The notes below the pieces were generated by a model. That model was not told where the DNA came from. It did no database searches and saw nothing but the letters and a program-made list of their open reading frames with translations. Shown here piece by piece: positions 1 to 6,801 of a stretch of DNA of 40,687 nucleotides. A program made the translations under genes and the position numbers. This DNA comes from a virus. Location: positions 1-40,687 of IMG/VR virus record IMGVR_UViG_3300025418_000660. One strand, written 5' to 3'. How positions within the stretch are numbered: the stretch's first letter is position 1; every line of letters starts with the position of its first letter.

Positions 1-446
1 TCTGGATCATCCATAACTGTTTGCGGGTCTTCAAAGAAGTCGTTTGCAAACTTGCTATAGTTTGCCTTACCAGTTAATTGGATTGGTCCTCTACCTCTAT
101 ACTTCCAACCTTCACCTGATGATTCAGGACCGTTTCCCATCCTATTTTCATAGATACGGTTAGCGATCTTTTCAGGTTGACGATGGTAGTTTGCTGCATC
201 GCCATGAAAGTGTGTAGGGAAGAGTTTAACCAGTGCGTCTGAAGAGTAGTTTAGGTTCTCAGTCAACTTTGTAAAATCTAATGACTCATGTGCACATTGA
301 GCAATGAATGCTGTTACCCTTTGTGCAGTAGTTACTTCAAATTGAGGCAACTGTGTAACCATAGCGTTAAACCAATCATGCACGTTATGGTTACGTGTGA
401 TGATCTGACCTAACTTCTCTTCAGTGAAATCGAAATTAAAACTCAT
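1..446 (-). CDS. GH19 chitinase-like endolysin (3' end outside window)
   Basis: Peptidoglycan-degrading lysozyme of the glycoside hydrolase 19 (chitinase-like) type, expected to release virions at the end of infection. The ATG lies at 446-444 and the frame stays open to base 1, so about 148 residues of the N-terminal part are visible. Family signs are AFIAQCAHES (candidate catalytic Glu at residue 54) and GWKYRGRGPIQLTGKANY, the usual GH19 substrate-cleft block. The start overlaps the stop of the upstream small membrane protein (TAATG), which suggests translational coupling and a holin-endolysin pair. No signal peptide is seen, as expected for a holin-dependent lysin. The C-terminus and any second catalytic residue lie outside the window. 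Confidence 0.88.
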   Translation of the reverse strand, partial: MSFNFDFTEEKLGQIITRNHNVHDWFNAMVTQLPQFEVTTAQRVTAFIAQCAHESLDFTKLTENLNYSSDALVKLFPTHFHGDAANYHRQPEKIANRIYENRMGNGPESSGEGWKYRGRGPIQLTGKANYSKFANDFFEDPQTVMDDP

Positions 447-688
447 TATTGAGCTGTAGGTGTATCAGTAGGTTGAGCTGCTGGAGCTGCAACTGGTGCT
501 GCGTCAACTGCTGGAGCTGGAGCTGCTTTGTGTGTAAAGATGCCTTTTAAAGCATTCCATGCACCAACTACTGCACCGATAACTGTGTGTACAAGACCAA
601 CAACTTTTGCAATTACTAATTCGATTAAAGTTGCAAACTTGCTTTCTACGTATGCGCCTGCTAAAAATGCTAATGCTAATGTTAACAT
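446..688 (-). CDS. Small two-segment membrane protein, holin candidate
   Basis: An 80-residue protein with two hydrophobic stretches (about residues 2-14 and 20-44) and a polar, Ala/Pro-rich tail from about 55 onward. Size, membrane topology and one-base stop/start overlap with the endolysin fit a holin, but no holin family is recognised by sequence. It has a good Shine-Dalgarno (AAGGAG) before the ATG. The Ala/Pro-rich tail could be a periplasmic or cytoplasmic linker. Holin function is inferred from context only; another small envelope protein is possible. Confidence 0.6.
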   Translation of the reverse strand: MLTLALAFLAGAYVESKFATLIELVIAKVVGLVHTVIGAVVGAWNALKGIFTHKAAPAPAVDAAPVAAPAAQPTDTPTAQ

Positions 689-748
689 GTGTTTCTCCTT
701 TATTAACTTGTCGATCTTATATTGCTATGGGGTCGACAGACCCATATT

Positions 749-994
749 TTAAAAATAACTGCTTGTTTCTTTAAGACGGCTACCTGCTGTCTTTTCATCG
801 ATACGTTGTAACACTTCTTTGAATCCTTGATCTGGTCTATGTAGACCTAATCTAACCGGATCTATAAGAGCATTCATACCTAACATTGACTCGATGTTAG
901 GGTTTTCTTTTAAGTATTCCTCTTTTGCGGCGATACTCATCATCTTTTCAAACACCTCACCGGTATCTTTATTACGAAAATCATACAATGGCAT
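749..994 (-). CDS. Conserved small phage protein, FmdB-like N-terminus
   Basis: An 81-residue soluble protein starting MPLYDFRNKDTGEVFE. This start is like that of FmdB-type zinc-ribbon proteins and of a small conserved protein common in T4-like marine phages. The cysteine pairs of a true zinc ribbon are absent, so metal binding is unlikely. An AGGAG Shine-Dalgarno sits 7 nt before the ATG and an exact TATAAATA box lies just upstream, so it is probably a late gene. Role unknown. Confidence 0.75.
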   Translation of the reverse strand: MPLYDFRNKDTGEVFEKMMSIAAKEEYLKENPNIESMLGMNALIDPVRLGLHRPDQGFKEVLQRIDEKTAGSRLKETSSYF

Positions 995-1550
995 AGTTTT
1001 CTCCTGTAGTTTTATTTATAAACTCCGGGACTGACCTTTTCTTCCAAGAGAACATCCTTTGCTTCTCACCATTGTAGTAGTTACGATATGACTGTACTCC
1101 ATCACCCGGTACTTTATATTGATCAGGCATGGCTGGAGTAGGATCCGTAAATTCTCCGTGTGGTAGATTATTAGGAAACCATTTTAATTTATCTACCAAA
1201 CCAATCTCTTGACACTTATGAACCTTACCGTATCGATATGTATACTCGGTACATAATGCTTTAAGTAAACACCATAACCAATAATAGTTGTCTCTATTTT
1301 GTCTGCACCATACAGCTGATGGATGGTTAACATGTGTTGCACTATACAATACTTCGTTGCGATCATCAGATAATATCCAACGTTTTACGTTACGACCAGT
1401 TGCTGTCTTACCCATAGTTTGGTCGCCGTCGAGTATACGATGCGCCGTAGACAATAGTTGACAAGATTCAAGTATCATCTTGACACAGTGTTTATCTACA
1501 TGGTATTCTGCGGCTTTGGTAGGGTTACGAGATAGGTAAAATATATTCAT
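981..1550 (-). CDS. Conserved phage protein of unknown function
   Basis: About 189 residues from the ATG at 1550 (MNIFYLSRNPTKAAEYHVDK); a TTG two codons upstream is possible but less likely. It is rich in His, Cys, Trp and Tyr (HVDKHCVKMILES, NHPSAVWCRQNRDNYYW), a pattern I associate with a widespread uncharacterised phage family, but I cannot name a function. It overlaps the upstream metalloprotease gene by about 26 nt and the next gene by 14 nt. Conserved His/Cys residues might bind metal or act catalytically; this is speculation. Confidence 0.75.
   Translation of the reverse strand: MNIFYLSRNPTKAAEYHVDKHCVKMILESCQLLSTAHRILDGDQTMGKTATGRNVKRWILSDDRNEVLYSATHVNHPSAVWCRQNRDNYYWLWCLLKALCTEYTYRYGKVHKCQEIGLVDKLKWFPNNLPHGEFTDPTPAMPDQYKVPGDGVQSYRNYYNGEKQRMFSWKKRSVPEFINKTTGENYAIV
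1013..1020 (-). promoter_or_regulatory. T4-type late promoter box
   Basis: Exact TATAAATA on the minus strand, 18 nt before the ATG of the FmdB-like gene at 994. It matches the T4 gp55-dependent late promoter consensus and lies inside the 3' end of the preceding gene. Confidence 0.6.
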
Positions 1551-2061
1551 CTTCAATTTTAGGTAAGAAGCGCGGGTGATTTATTAACCACTTCTTAATC
1601 TTCAATGCACCTTTTTGTTCAAGTTTATAAGCTTCAATTTCCCATGGTTGACGACGGTATATGTATCTATGCTTATCGTCCTCATAAGTTAAGTATTTAA
1701 TCCTAACGTCATACTTTAGTTGACCAGATATAAATTGTCTGGCATGAACTAACTCATGTGCTATAGTCTTGCATAAGTTAATAGTATTCTTTGCGTTTAA
1801 CTCGATAATGATATCATCATCATATTCTTGATCTGTAGTACCAAGTAACTCTTCAGACTTAAAGTTTTTAAACAGGAAAGTGTACTTTATGTCTTTAGAT
1901 TTTTTAGGATATTTTTTGGATATGTCTTTGATCAGGGTCTTTTCAGCTGCAAGGCATTGCTTAACAAACGTAGTAAGCCTGCGCGCAGAAAGCTTCCGTA
2001 CAGCAGGTGTACAGTAGACCGAAATCTTATCTGTTTTATGAAGTAATATTTGTCTTATCAT
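1525..2061 (-). CDS. SprT-like zinc metalloprotease-fold protein
   Basis: About 178 residues. It carries a zincin signature, TIAHELVHARQF (HExxH), with a downstream Glu in RRQPWEIEAYKLE as a likely third zinc ligand, as in SprT/Spartan-like proteins. Such phage proteins might cleave DNA-protein crosslinks or other substrates; the actual substrate is unknown. I chose the ATG at 2061 (MIRQILLHKTDK), not an upstream one at 2106, because a sigma70-like promoter lies between them with its -10 ending 7 nt before this ATG. No Shine-Dalgarno is present, so the message may be leaderless. It overlaps the next gene by about 26 nt. Confidence 0.75.
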   Translation of the reverse strand: MIRQILLHKTDKISVYCTPAVRKLSARRLTTFVKQCLAAEKTLIKDISKKYPKKSKDIKYTFLFKNFKSEELLGTTDQEYDDDIIIELNAKNTINLCKTIAHELVHARQFISGQLKYDVRIKYLTYEDDKHRYIYRRQPWEIEAYKLEQKGALKIKKWLINHPRFLPKIEDEYILPIS

Positions 2062-2068
2062 ACTATAT

Positions 2069-2097
2069 AATATACCACAACTCCTAATTAATGTACA
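2069..2097 (-). promoter_or_regulatory. Sigma70-like promoter, leaderless type
   Basis: Minus strand -35 TGTACA (2097-2092), 17-bp spacer beginning TTAATT, and -10 TATATT (2074-2069). The ATG of the metalloprotease gene begins 7 nt after the -10, so the transcript would start at or next to the start codon. It belongs to a set of seven such promoters in the window. Confidence 0.7.
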
Positions 2098-2190
2098 TGC
2101 TAACATAAGTTGTTGATTATAAAGACAATTTAAAACTCACCTGGACTCACGAGTATCCAGACCTATAGCTTACTATCTATTTATGTAAAA

Positions 2191-2610
2191 CTATGCTCCA
2201 GGAGCTTCAGGTGCGATGAATCCTGCTGCCTCTACAACCTTACGAGTGATCTTTTTGTATAGCTTAGGAAGCTTTTGATCCTTGATAGCTATGATAAGCT
2301 TAGCCTCAGATGGATGTACTGACTCCAACAGAGATATGAATAACGCTTCACGCTTGATAGGTTTTAAGTCTTTCCTAAGGAACACATAGAAACGTCTAAG
2401 TTCCTGTGTAAGGATAGCTGGACTCATTCCAATGGGTGCAGCATCTGGTCTATACGGAGGTTCATCCTCAGGAAGTAGGAACTTCTTCTCAGGTAGGAAA
2501 GCATACTCAAATATGATCTTGAGTGCTGAGTTACCTTTATATTTTGTTCCTAATAGCTTGGGATCTGCATTGATCTCATCTAATATTTCGGGTAAAAATC
2601 TAATTGCCAT
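2191..2610 (-). CDS. Conserved T4-like marine phage protein, unknown function
   Basis: About 139 residues, mostly alpha-helical, with a Pro-rich central loop (DEPPYRPDAAPIG) and an Ala/Pro-rich end. I recognise the general type from T4-like cyanophages, where it sits beside the RNase H gene, but its role is not known. The start is placed at 2610 (MAIRFLPEILDEIN), with GAGGA 7 nt upstream, and not at an upstream ATG that would overlap the RNase H end further. It follows RNase H directly, so the two are probably cotranscribed. Confidence 0.7.
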   Translation of the reverse strand: MAIRFLPEILDEINADPKLLGTKYKGNSALKIIFEYAFLPEKKFLLPEDEPPYRPDAAPIGMSPAILTQELRRFYVFLRKDLKPIKREALFISLLESVHPSEAKLIIAIKDQKLPKLYKKITRKVVEAAGFIAPEAPGA

Positions 2611-2611
2611 T

Positions 2612-3505
2612 TTAAAAGTCCTCAATTGAGTCGAGTAATAATCGACATTTGTTTTTTATAAGGTAATTCATCACAGAATTCTTGTCACCTAGTGGGACAG
2701 TCTTCTCATATATATCTATAATACTTTTAGCTAGATCCTCGGGGATATAGTCAAAATTAACGAGAGTCTGGTTACGTTGATAGTTACGTCTCTCTTCGTC
2801 ATTCTTACAAGCATCGATACCCTTCTCAAAGAATTCAGGTAAACGCTTTGCTGAGAATGGTTTTTGTCGATCACCCGATACGAACACATCGTCGTTACTT
2901 AGGATGTTTGGTATACCATCACCTGAGTCACCCTTAACTATGTGTGTTATCGTATATTCTTGTATGTCCTTCTGAGATCCTTCTACGAACTTACGTTGCA
3001 TAGGTGACCACTGACGGACGTTCTTGTTACGTTGTAGCTGTATGAAATCCTTATCAGATGATACTATTAACACCTTTTGTGGTTCAGAGAATAGTCCTTG
3101 CTCCACTAATAAGTTTTCTTGTGTATACTCTGTTAGTACTGCAATGATATCATCTGCCTCCGCAGTGTCAATCAATAATAATTTATATGGAAAATAGTTT
3201 AATAAGTCTGTACGTAGCTCTGCAAGCGTATCAAATATGAAACCCCAATCAAGGTCGGACTTATCTCTGTTTGCCTTACGGTGTGCTTTATAATGAGGGA
3301 ATATAGACTTACGCCAATAGTTACGACCATCACATGCGATGACCACCTCCCCATAGTCTTTGTACTTCTTCTTATAAGACTGGATAGTAGATAGTGTCGT
3401 ATGTCTGATTAGGTTCTTGATCTCTTCAGGAGTTTGATTCTTTATATCCTTCTGAAAGGGTAAGATGTTACTTAATGCGATTTGACTGTAGTCTAAGATT
3501 ATAAT
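2612..3505 (-). CDS. rnh: RNase H / flap endonuclease (T4 Rnh-like), apparent ATT start
   Basis: 5'-nuclease that removes RNA primers and flaps during lagging-strand synthesis. Acidic FEN-type motifs are visible: LDYSQIAL near the N-terminus, VIACDGRNYWRK, TAEADDIIAVL, IVSSDKDFIQL and VKGDSGDGIPN, followed by NFDYIPEDLA near the C-terminus as in T4 Rnh. No ATG, GTG or TTG gives the full protein: the first GTG (3346) would remove about 53 residues including the first metal-binding Asp. The frame is open back to a stop at 3520. AAGGAG (3519-3514) lies 8 nt before ATT at 3505-3503, giving 297 residues, close to T4 Rnh (about 305). The start overlaps the stop of the upstream gene. Confidence 0.85.
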   Translation of the reverse strand: MIILDYSQIALSNILPFQKDIKNQTPEEIKNLIRHTTLSTIQSYKKKYKDYGEVVIACDGRNYWRKSIFPHYKAHRKANRDKSDLDWGFIFDTLAELRTDLLNYFPYKLLLIDTAEADDIIAVLTEYTQENLLVEQGLFSEPQKVLIVSSDKDFIQLQRNKNVRQWSPMQRKFVEGSQKDIQEYTITHIVKGDSGDGIPNILSNDDVFVSGDRQKPFSAKRLPEFFEKGIDACKNDEERRNYQRNQTLVNFDYIPEDLAKSIIDIYEKTVPLGDKNSVMNYLIKNKCRLLLDSIEDF

Positions 3506-3769
3506 TTTGTTTTCTCCTTAATAAGAGTCCATCCTATAGTGTTGGCTCTTTTTTCACGTATTTTTATATTTCCATAATCTCTAAATTTTGAAGATATACT
3601 GCCTACTGGATATCCAACGCATCTTCTTAGGTGAGTTCTTCTTCTTGTTTGATACGATCTCAGGGATATCCACATCACTCTCATATACTGAGGTGACTTG
3701 ATCTGAGTTGATAGCGATTTGTTTTGTTGCATTGCCATCGAATGCATTTTCAAATAATACGACTGGCAT
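3499..3769 (-). CDS. Small conserved protein split across two frames (frameshift)
   Basis: Reading starts at ATG 3769 (TAATG overlap with the previous gene) as MPVVLFENAFDGNATK and stops at 3581 after 62 residues. The +1 frame is open to 3499 and encodes RRCVGYPVGSISSKFRDYG then IKIREKRANTIGWTLIK, which looks like real protein, while the tail of the first frame is Lys-rich and unconvincing. The natural product is probably the first half of frame one joined to the second half of frame two. The likely join is near a purine run with three AAG repeats (3635-3650 on the plus strand). This could be a programmed +1 shift, a mutation or a sequence error. The stop overlaps the RNase H start. Function unknown. 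Confidence 0.5.
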
Positions 3770-4863
3770 TAGAACGCTCCCAATAAAATAGTTTCTTCGT
3801 TGATCCGACCATTTGGAACTGTTGGCTTGGTCGTTAAAGCCTTTGCTGCTGTATTCAAATTCTTTTTACTTATAGATAAGTCTTTGAAGAACTTCTCAGG
3901 ATTCCTAAGTGTCCATGACCATGACTTAGCTACACTGTAATTAATTATAGTTGTACCCTTAACTGATAATAAGTCTGAGTCATCAGCTATATAAGCCACA
4001 AGTTTTCTATACTTGATATTATATGCCCATAACTCCTTAGCACCAACGATGTCTGTAGGATTACATGACTTAAGATTCAATAGATCGTGCTTAAACATAT
4101 ACTTAAGTTTCTTAACTAATACTGCAGGAGGCTTAACCTTAACTACCCTTGGCTTCTTAACAGTAACTTGATGTTGAGCACAGTCATCTACAATAGATTG
4201 GATCGCAGCTCTAAACTTTTTAAGTTCTGTCTTAGTAAGGAATGAATAGCCTTCTGTAAGTTGTTCATCTGTACCAGTCAATGCTTCATCTATCTCATCA
4301 ACGTTAAGCTTATAGTAGTCACCGATACGTTTAGCGACCATGCCTGACACGTTGTTAGATAACAAGTGTGCTTTAGTATTGAAGTCCCACGTTTTAGAAT
4401 GGATAAACTTATCAATAGCATAGTCGATGTCCTCAGAGGCAGCACGAGCTGCATCAGTCACACGTTGATCTATAGAGATGACTGGTGCCTTAGGACGATC
4501 GTCTACTATAGGTTGATTATAAGAATAGCACTCGTATAATGAGTCAAGCTTATCTTGTATACCCTTTTGATCCTTATCAGATAGATGCTCACCTTTATTG
4601 AGTATAGTAATAAGAGATCCTAATGATAGGAACTCATAATCTGGCGCCTTTGATAAGACATCATAATATTTCTTATTAGTCTTCTTAAGATAATTATGTA
4701 CGGCCTTAGCACGTTCACTGTTATCCATATTAAGATTATAGTATCCTAAAGCTTTCATCAAAGATGTGCGATACTCGTCCTGTGTTACCACAGGAGCACC
4801 CGCACCTATACCTTTAGCGATAGCCTTTTCTTGCCATTCTTTTGTAGGTTTTTTAGTTTTCAT
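3769..4863 (-). CDS. Conserved T4-like phage protein, unknown function
   Basis: A 364-residue, Lys-rich, mostly helical protein (MKTKKPTKEWQEKAIAKGIG) without transmembrane segments. I recognise it as a type of protein found next to dsbA and rnh in T4-like marine phages, but no function is known to me. Its centre contains a basic stretch (VTVKKPRVVKVKPPAVLVKK) that could bind nucleic acid. The ATG is 6 nt from the -10 of a sigma70-like promoter and has no Shine-Dalgarno, so it is probably made from a leaderless transcript. Confidence 0.78.
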   Translation of the reverse strand: MKTKKPTKEWQEKAIAKGIGAGAPVVTQDEYRTSLMKALGYYNLNMDNSERAKAVHNYLKKTNKKYYDVLSKAPDYEFLSLGSLITILNKGEHLSDKDQKGIQDKLDSLYECYSYNQPIVDDRPKAPVISIDQRVTDAARAASEDIDYAIDKFIHSKTWDFNTKAHLLSNNVSGMVAKRIGDYYKLNVDEIDEALTGTDEQLTEGYSFLTKTELKKFRAAIQSIVDDCAQHQVTVKKPRVVKVKPPAVLVKKLKYMFKHDLLNLKSCNPTDIVGAKELWAYNIKYRKLVAYIADDSDLLSVKGTTIINYSVAKSWSWTLRNPEKFFKDLSISKKNLNTAAKALTTKPTVPNGRINEETILLGAF

Positions 4864-4869
4864 ATTGGC

Positions 4870-4898
4870 AGTATACCATAATTAATTATTAATGTACA
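4870..4898 (-). promoter_or_regulatory. Sigma70-like promoter, leaderless type
   Basis: Minus strand TGTACA (4898-4893), 17-bp spacer, TATACT (4875-4870). The ATG of the 364-residue gene lies 6 nt downstream of the -10. Confidence 0.75.
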
Positions 4899-4899
4899 A

Positions 4900-5157
4900 T
4901 TATTCAGCTTCTTGGTTTGTAACTGTTTGATAGATCGTCTCAAACTCATCGTTCAAAGCTACCTCTTCATTAAAGTTTTGCTTATGATACGTATTAGCAA
5001 GCTTAGCAAGTGTCTTCTTAGGGATCTTAAACTCGTCATAAAGGTTCTTAAGTACTTCTCTTACGAAGTCCTTCTCAGCCTCAACGCGTGTCATTGAATC
5101 GGAGATCTCGTTAAGAGCCCCTTTGATTTTCTTTTTGTCTTCTTCAAGTAACTGCAT
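4900..5157 (-). CDS. dsbA: DsbA-like dsDNA-binding protein
   Basis: An 85-residue helical, charged protein resembling the T4 DsbA group, a small double-stranded DNA-binding protein linked to late transcription. The pattern KNLYDEFKIPKKTLAKLA followed by NTYHKQNF and an acidic C-terminus matches the family order (helix, conserved YHK, acidic end). Length is close to T4 DsbA (89). It directly follows the SH3-like small gene with a one-base stop/start overlap and precedes the promoter of the 364-residue gene. The assignment is by pattern and context. Confidence 0.68.
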   Translation of the reverse strand: MQLLEEDKKKIKGALNEISDSMTRVEAEKDFVREVLKNLYDEFKIPKKTLAKLANTYHKQNFNEEVALNDEFETIYQTVTNQEAE

Positions 5158-5411
5158 TATTTGACACCTTTCACATTTTTAATTGAATCCCAGCGGAATG
5201 ATCTCCACTCTTGCTTTTCTAGATCAAACACTCGTAGAGCGTCATCACTGAATTTTGTATTTTCTGACTTAGGCTTTTTGTCTTCAGGTATAGAGGCTTC
5301 AGCTAAAGTACACCACATGTCTCTATCAGTACCATCCTTTTTAGTAAAGGTAATCAATACACCTGATGACTTAATCATCGCAGTCAGTGCTTCTCTTGTT
5401 TCTTTGTCCAT
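5157..5411 (-). CDS. Small SH3-like phage protein (DUF2693-like)
   Basis: An 84-residue protein with VLITFTKKDGTDRDMWCTL and EKQEWRSFRWDSIKNVK, the two halves of a small beta-barrel protein common in T4-like phages (I associate it with DUF2693/SH3-fold proteins). Role unknown. It has a good Shine-Dalgarno (AAGGAG) and lies just downstream of a large inverted repeat (5430-5496) that could control it. Its stop overlaps the start of the DsbA-like gene. Confidence 0.72.
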   Translation of the reverse strand: MDKETREALTAMIKSSGVLITFTKKDGTDRDMWCTLAEASIPEDKKPKSENTKFSDDALRVFDLEKQEWRSFRWDSIKNVKGVK

Positions 5412-5429
5412 AATATCTCCTTAATAATT

Positions 5430-5496
5430 TTTTAAAGTGCACTAGGTAAAATAGAGGTACCCTTAGTTTGACCCCTCTAATGCACTTTAAAAAAGA
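5430..5496 (-). promoter_or_regulatory. 14-bp perfect inverted repeat upstream of the SH3-like gene
   Basis: TTTTTTAAAGTGCA at 5430-5443 is perfectly complementary to 5483-5496. The 39-nt loop contains a smaller stem (TAGAGG/CCTCTA). In the minus-strand RNA the hairpin ends about 8 nt before the AAGGAG of the SH3-like gene. Its 5' arm starts with the U-run that follows the next structure (5495-5588), so the two could compete or act as a terminator/leader switch. Confidence 0.65.
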
Positions 5497-5588
5497 CTCT
5501 CGGCACTACCGTTGCAACAGTAGCTGACCCATCGGAAGCAATTCCATGGAAGTGTCCGCATATATTTTATTGATTGGCTGAGAGTCTT
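5495..5588 (-). ncRNA. Predicted structured RNA ending in a U-tract
   Basis: The arms 5577-5588 and 5495-5506 (minus RNA AAGACUCUCAGC and GCCGAGAGUCUU) pair over 12 positions with one G-U wobble. They enclose about 70 nt with at least two internal hairpins: a 7-bp CUACUGU/ACGGUAG stem with a UGCA loop, and a CGGA/UCCG stem. The closing arm runs into UUUUUU, as in an intrinsic terminator. The 5' arm begins inside the stop codon of the 44-residue ORF. It may be a stable small RNA, a terminator or a leader; no known RNA family is recognised. Confidence 0.5.
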
Positions 5589-5721
5589 ATTCGTCATAGC
5601 CAGGTCCCCAGAAGTGAGGGTCGATACCACCTAGATAGTTTAGGTCTTCGTTATCATCCTCTTCAATAGGATCTGGCACTGGTGTAATGTAACCGTCTTT
5701 TTTGTCTTTGACATTTAACAT
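5587..5721 (-). CDS. Small acidic protein, 44 residues
   Basis: Starts MLNVKDKKDGYITPVPDPIE, continues with an acidic stretch (EEDDNEDLNYLGGID) and ends PHFWGPGYDE. It begins 6 nt after the -10 of a sigma70-like promoter, without a Shine-Dalgarno, so it would be read from a leaderless message. Strong acidity suggests a protein-binding or DNA-mimic role, but this is a guess. Its stop codon is part of the stem of the structured RNA that follows. Confidence 0.6.
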   Translation of the reverse strand: MLNVKDKKDGYITPVPDPIEEDDNEDLNYLGGIDPHFWGPGYDE

Positions 5722-5727
5722 GATATC

Positions 5728-5756
5728 ATTATACCCTTTTTTTGGTTTATTGTACA
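5728..5756 (-). promoter_or_regulatory. Sigma70-like promoter, leaderless type
   Basis: Minus strand TGTACA (5756-5751), 17-bp spacer, TATAAT (5733-5728); ATG of the 44-residue ORF 6 nt downstream. The spacer starts ATAAAC, so it lacks the TTAATT seen in the others. Confidence 0.75.
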
Positions 5757-5763
5757 TATATTT

Positions 5764-5952
5764 TTAAGCCTTAACACTGTCAACTGTTGCAAAGCCAGTC
5801 ACCGCTGCTTTACTGTAACCCTTAGACCAAATGCTGCCAGTCCTATTTACAGGTACTTCACTGCCTCGTGGACCATGATATGGCAACTGTTGAACCTTAC
5901 CACCATTATCTAAAAATTCTTGAACTGCTTGTTGAAATTCTTGTTCTGTCAT
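5764..5952 (-). CDS. Small hypothetical protein
   Basis: About 62 residues from ATG 5952 (MTEQEFQQAVQEFLDNGGKV), preceded by an AAGGAG Shine-Dalgarno that decides this start over an upstream one. It has an N-terminal helix and a polar C-terminal half containing HGPRGSEVPVNRTGSIW. No family recognised. It lies in a run of small early-type genes. Confidence 0.6.
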   Translation of the reverse strand: MTEQEFQQAVQEFLDNGGKVQQLPYHGPRGSEVPVNRTGSIWSKGYSKAAVTGFATVDSVKA

Positions 5953-5962
5953 AGCTTTCTCC

Positions 5963-6373
5963 TTACCAACTTGAATTATAAAATACTTCTTCGCCCCTCG
6001 CAATTGCTTCGCGAGCTTTCTTGATGAACTCTATGTCTGATGCTTTATCATCAGCATCGAACCTTGAGTCATAACCAAAGAAGAAACCTTCGGTCATAGG
6101 TAACTGGTTAGTCTTAACGCGGGCCTCAATATAATCAAGGTCTGCCTCTGTAAGTTGAAGCTCAACTCCGTTGAAGTCGATCTTTGAGTCTTCGCTGTAC
6201 TCGTCAGGATACTCGTCGATCAACCATTGTGGAACCTTAGCTCCCTTATCATGCCATAACTCTTCCATAAGACCATGAAGAGCGTTGTGTTTTCTCCAGT
6301 ATTGAAGCTCCGTTGATGGTGCTTCAGCTGCAGATTCTTTAGCGCGGCTATACGCATACATATCTAAACCCAT
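5963..6373 (-). CDS. Conserved phage protein (MGLDMYAY family)
   Basis: A 136-residue protein starting MGLDMYAYSRAKE, with YWRKHNALHGLMEELWHDKG and MTEGFFFGYDSRFD. This is a very common uncharacterised phage family (sometimes misnamed phosphoglycerate kinase in databases). It ends EVFYNSSW, a typical family C-terminus. It has a GGAG-type Shine-Dalgarno. Function unknown; usually found among early accessory genes, as here. Confidence 0.82.
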   Translation of the reverse strand: MGLDMYAYSRAKESAAEAPSTELQYWRKHNALHGLMEELWHDKGAKVPQWLIDEYPDEYSEDSKIDFNGVELQLTEADLDYIEARVKTNQLPMTEGFFFGYDSRFDADDKASDIEFIKKAREAIARGEEVFYNSSW

Positions 6374-6385
6374 AATATTCTCCTT

Positions 6386-6616
6386 TTACATAAAGTCAAT
6401 TGCGATCTCATCACCTATTGAGTGGATAGCTAGGTGATCAGGGCTATATGTCTCACCGAAGTAATTCATAAGCTGTGTAGCTCCGTTACTATTAGTCTTA
6501 ACGAATAGTGTACCACCTACAAACTCAGCTTCTACGTTGCCGAGGATACGTTGAACGTTTTCTAAGGCCAAACGTTCGAAAGCGTCATACTTTGCTTGTT
6601 GCTCAACTGTATTCAT
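6386..6616 (-). CDS. Small hypothetical protein
   Basis: A 76-residue protein (MNTVEQQAKYDAFERLALEN) with an N-terminal helix and a probable beta-rich C-terminal half. No family recognised. Its start overlaps the stop of the upstream 61-residue gene (TAATG), so the three small genes from 7043 to 6386 form an operon. Confidence 0.65.
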   Translation of the reverse strand: MNTVEQQAKYDAFERLALENVQRILGNVEAEFVGGTLFVKTNSNGATQLMNYFGETYSPDHLAIHSIGDEIAIDFM

Positions 6617-6801
6617 TATATAATCTCCGTTTCAACTTCTTCAATTTCAATGCGATCACCAATTTCAAACACACCTTCAGCTAATAATTTTTGAAGGGCT
6701 ATCTGAATATCATAACTATCTGTACTGTCAGCCATTATAGAATTTAATGGACCACCTAAACCTACAAGAGTTACGTTTGCTACTGTTTTAAATAAAGCCA
6801 T
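6616..6801 (-). CDS. Small hypothetical protein
   Basis: A 61-residue protein (MALFKTVANVTLVGLGGPLN) ending in an acidic strand (IEIEEVETEII). No family recognised. Both ends overlap neighbouring genes by single bases, supporting coupled translation. Confidence 0.6.
   Translation of the reverse strand: MALFKTVANVTLVGLGGPLNSIMADSTDSYDIQIALQKLLAEGVFEIGDRIEIEEVETEII

Noticed and set aside
2172-2180. CATAAATA resembling a late promoter upstream of the metalloprotease gene
   Set aside because: One mismatch to TATAAATA, over 100 nt from the gene, and a better sigma70-like promoter sits directly before the start.
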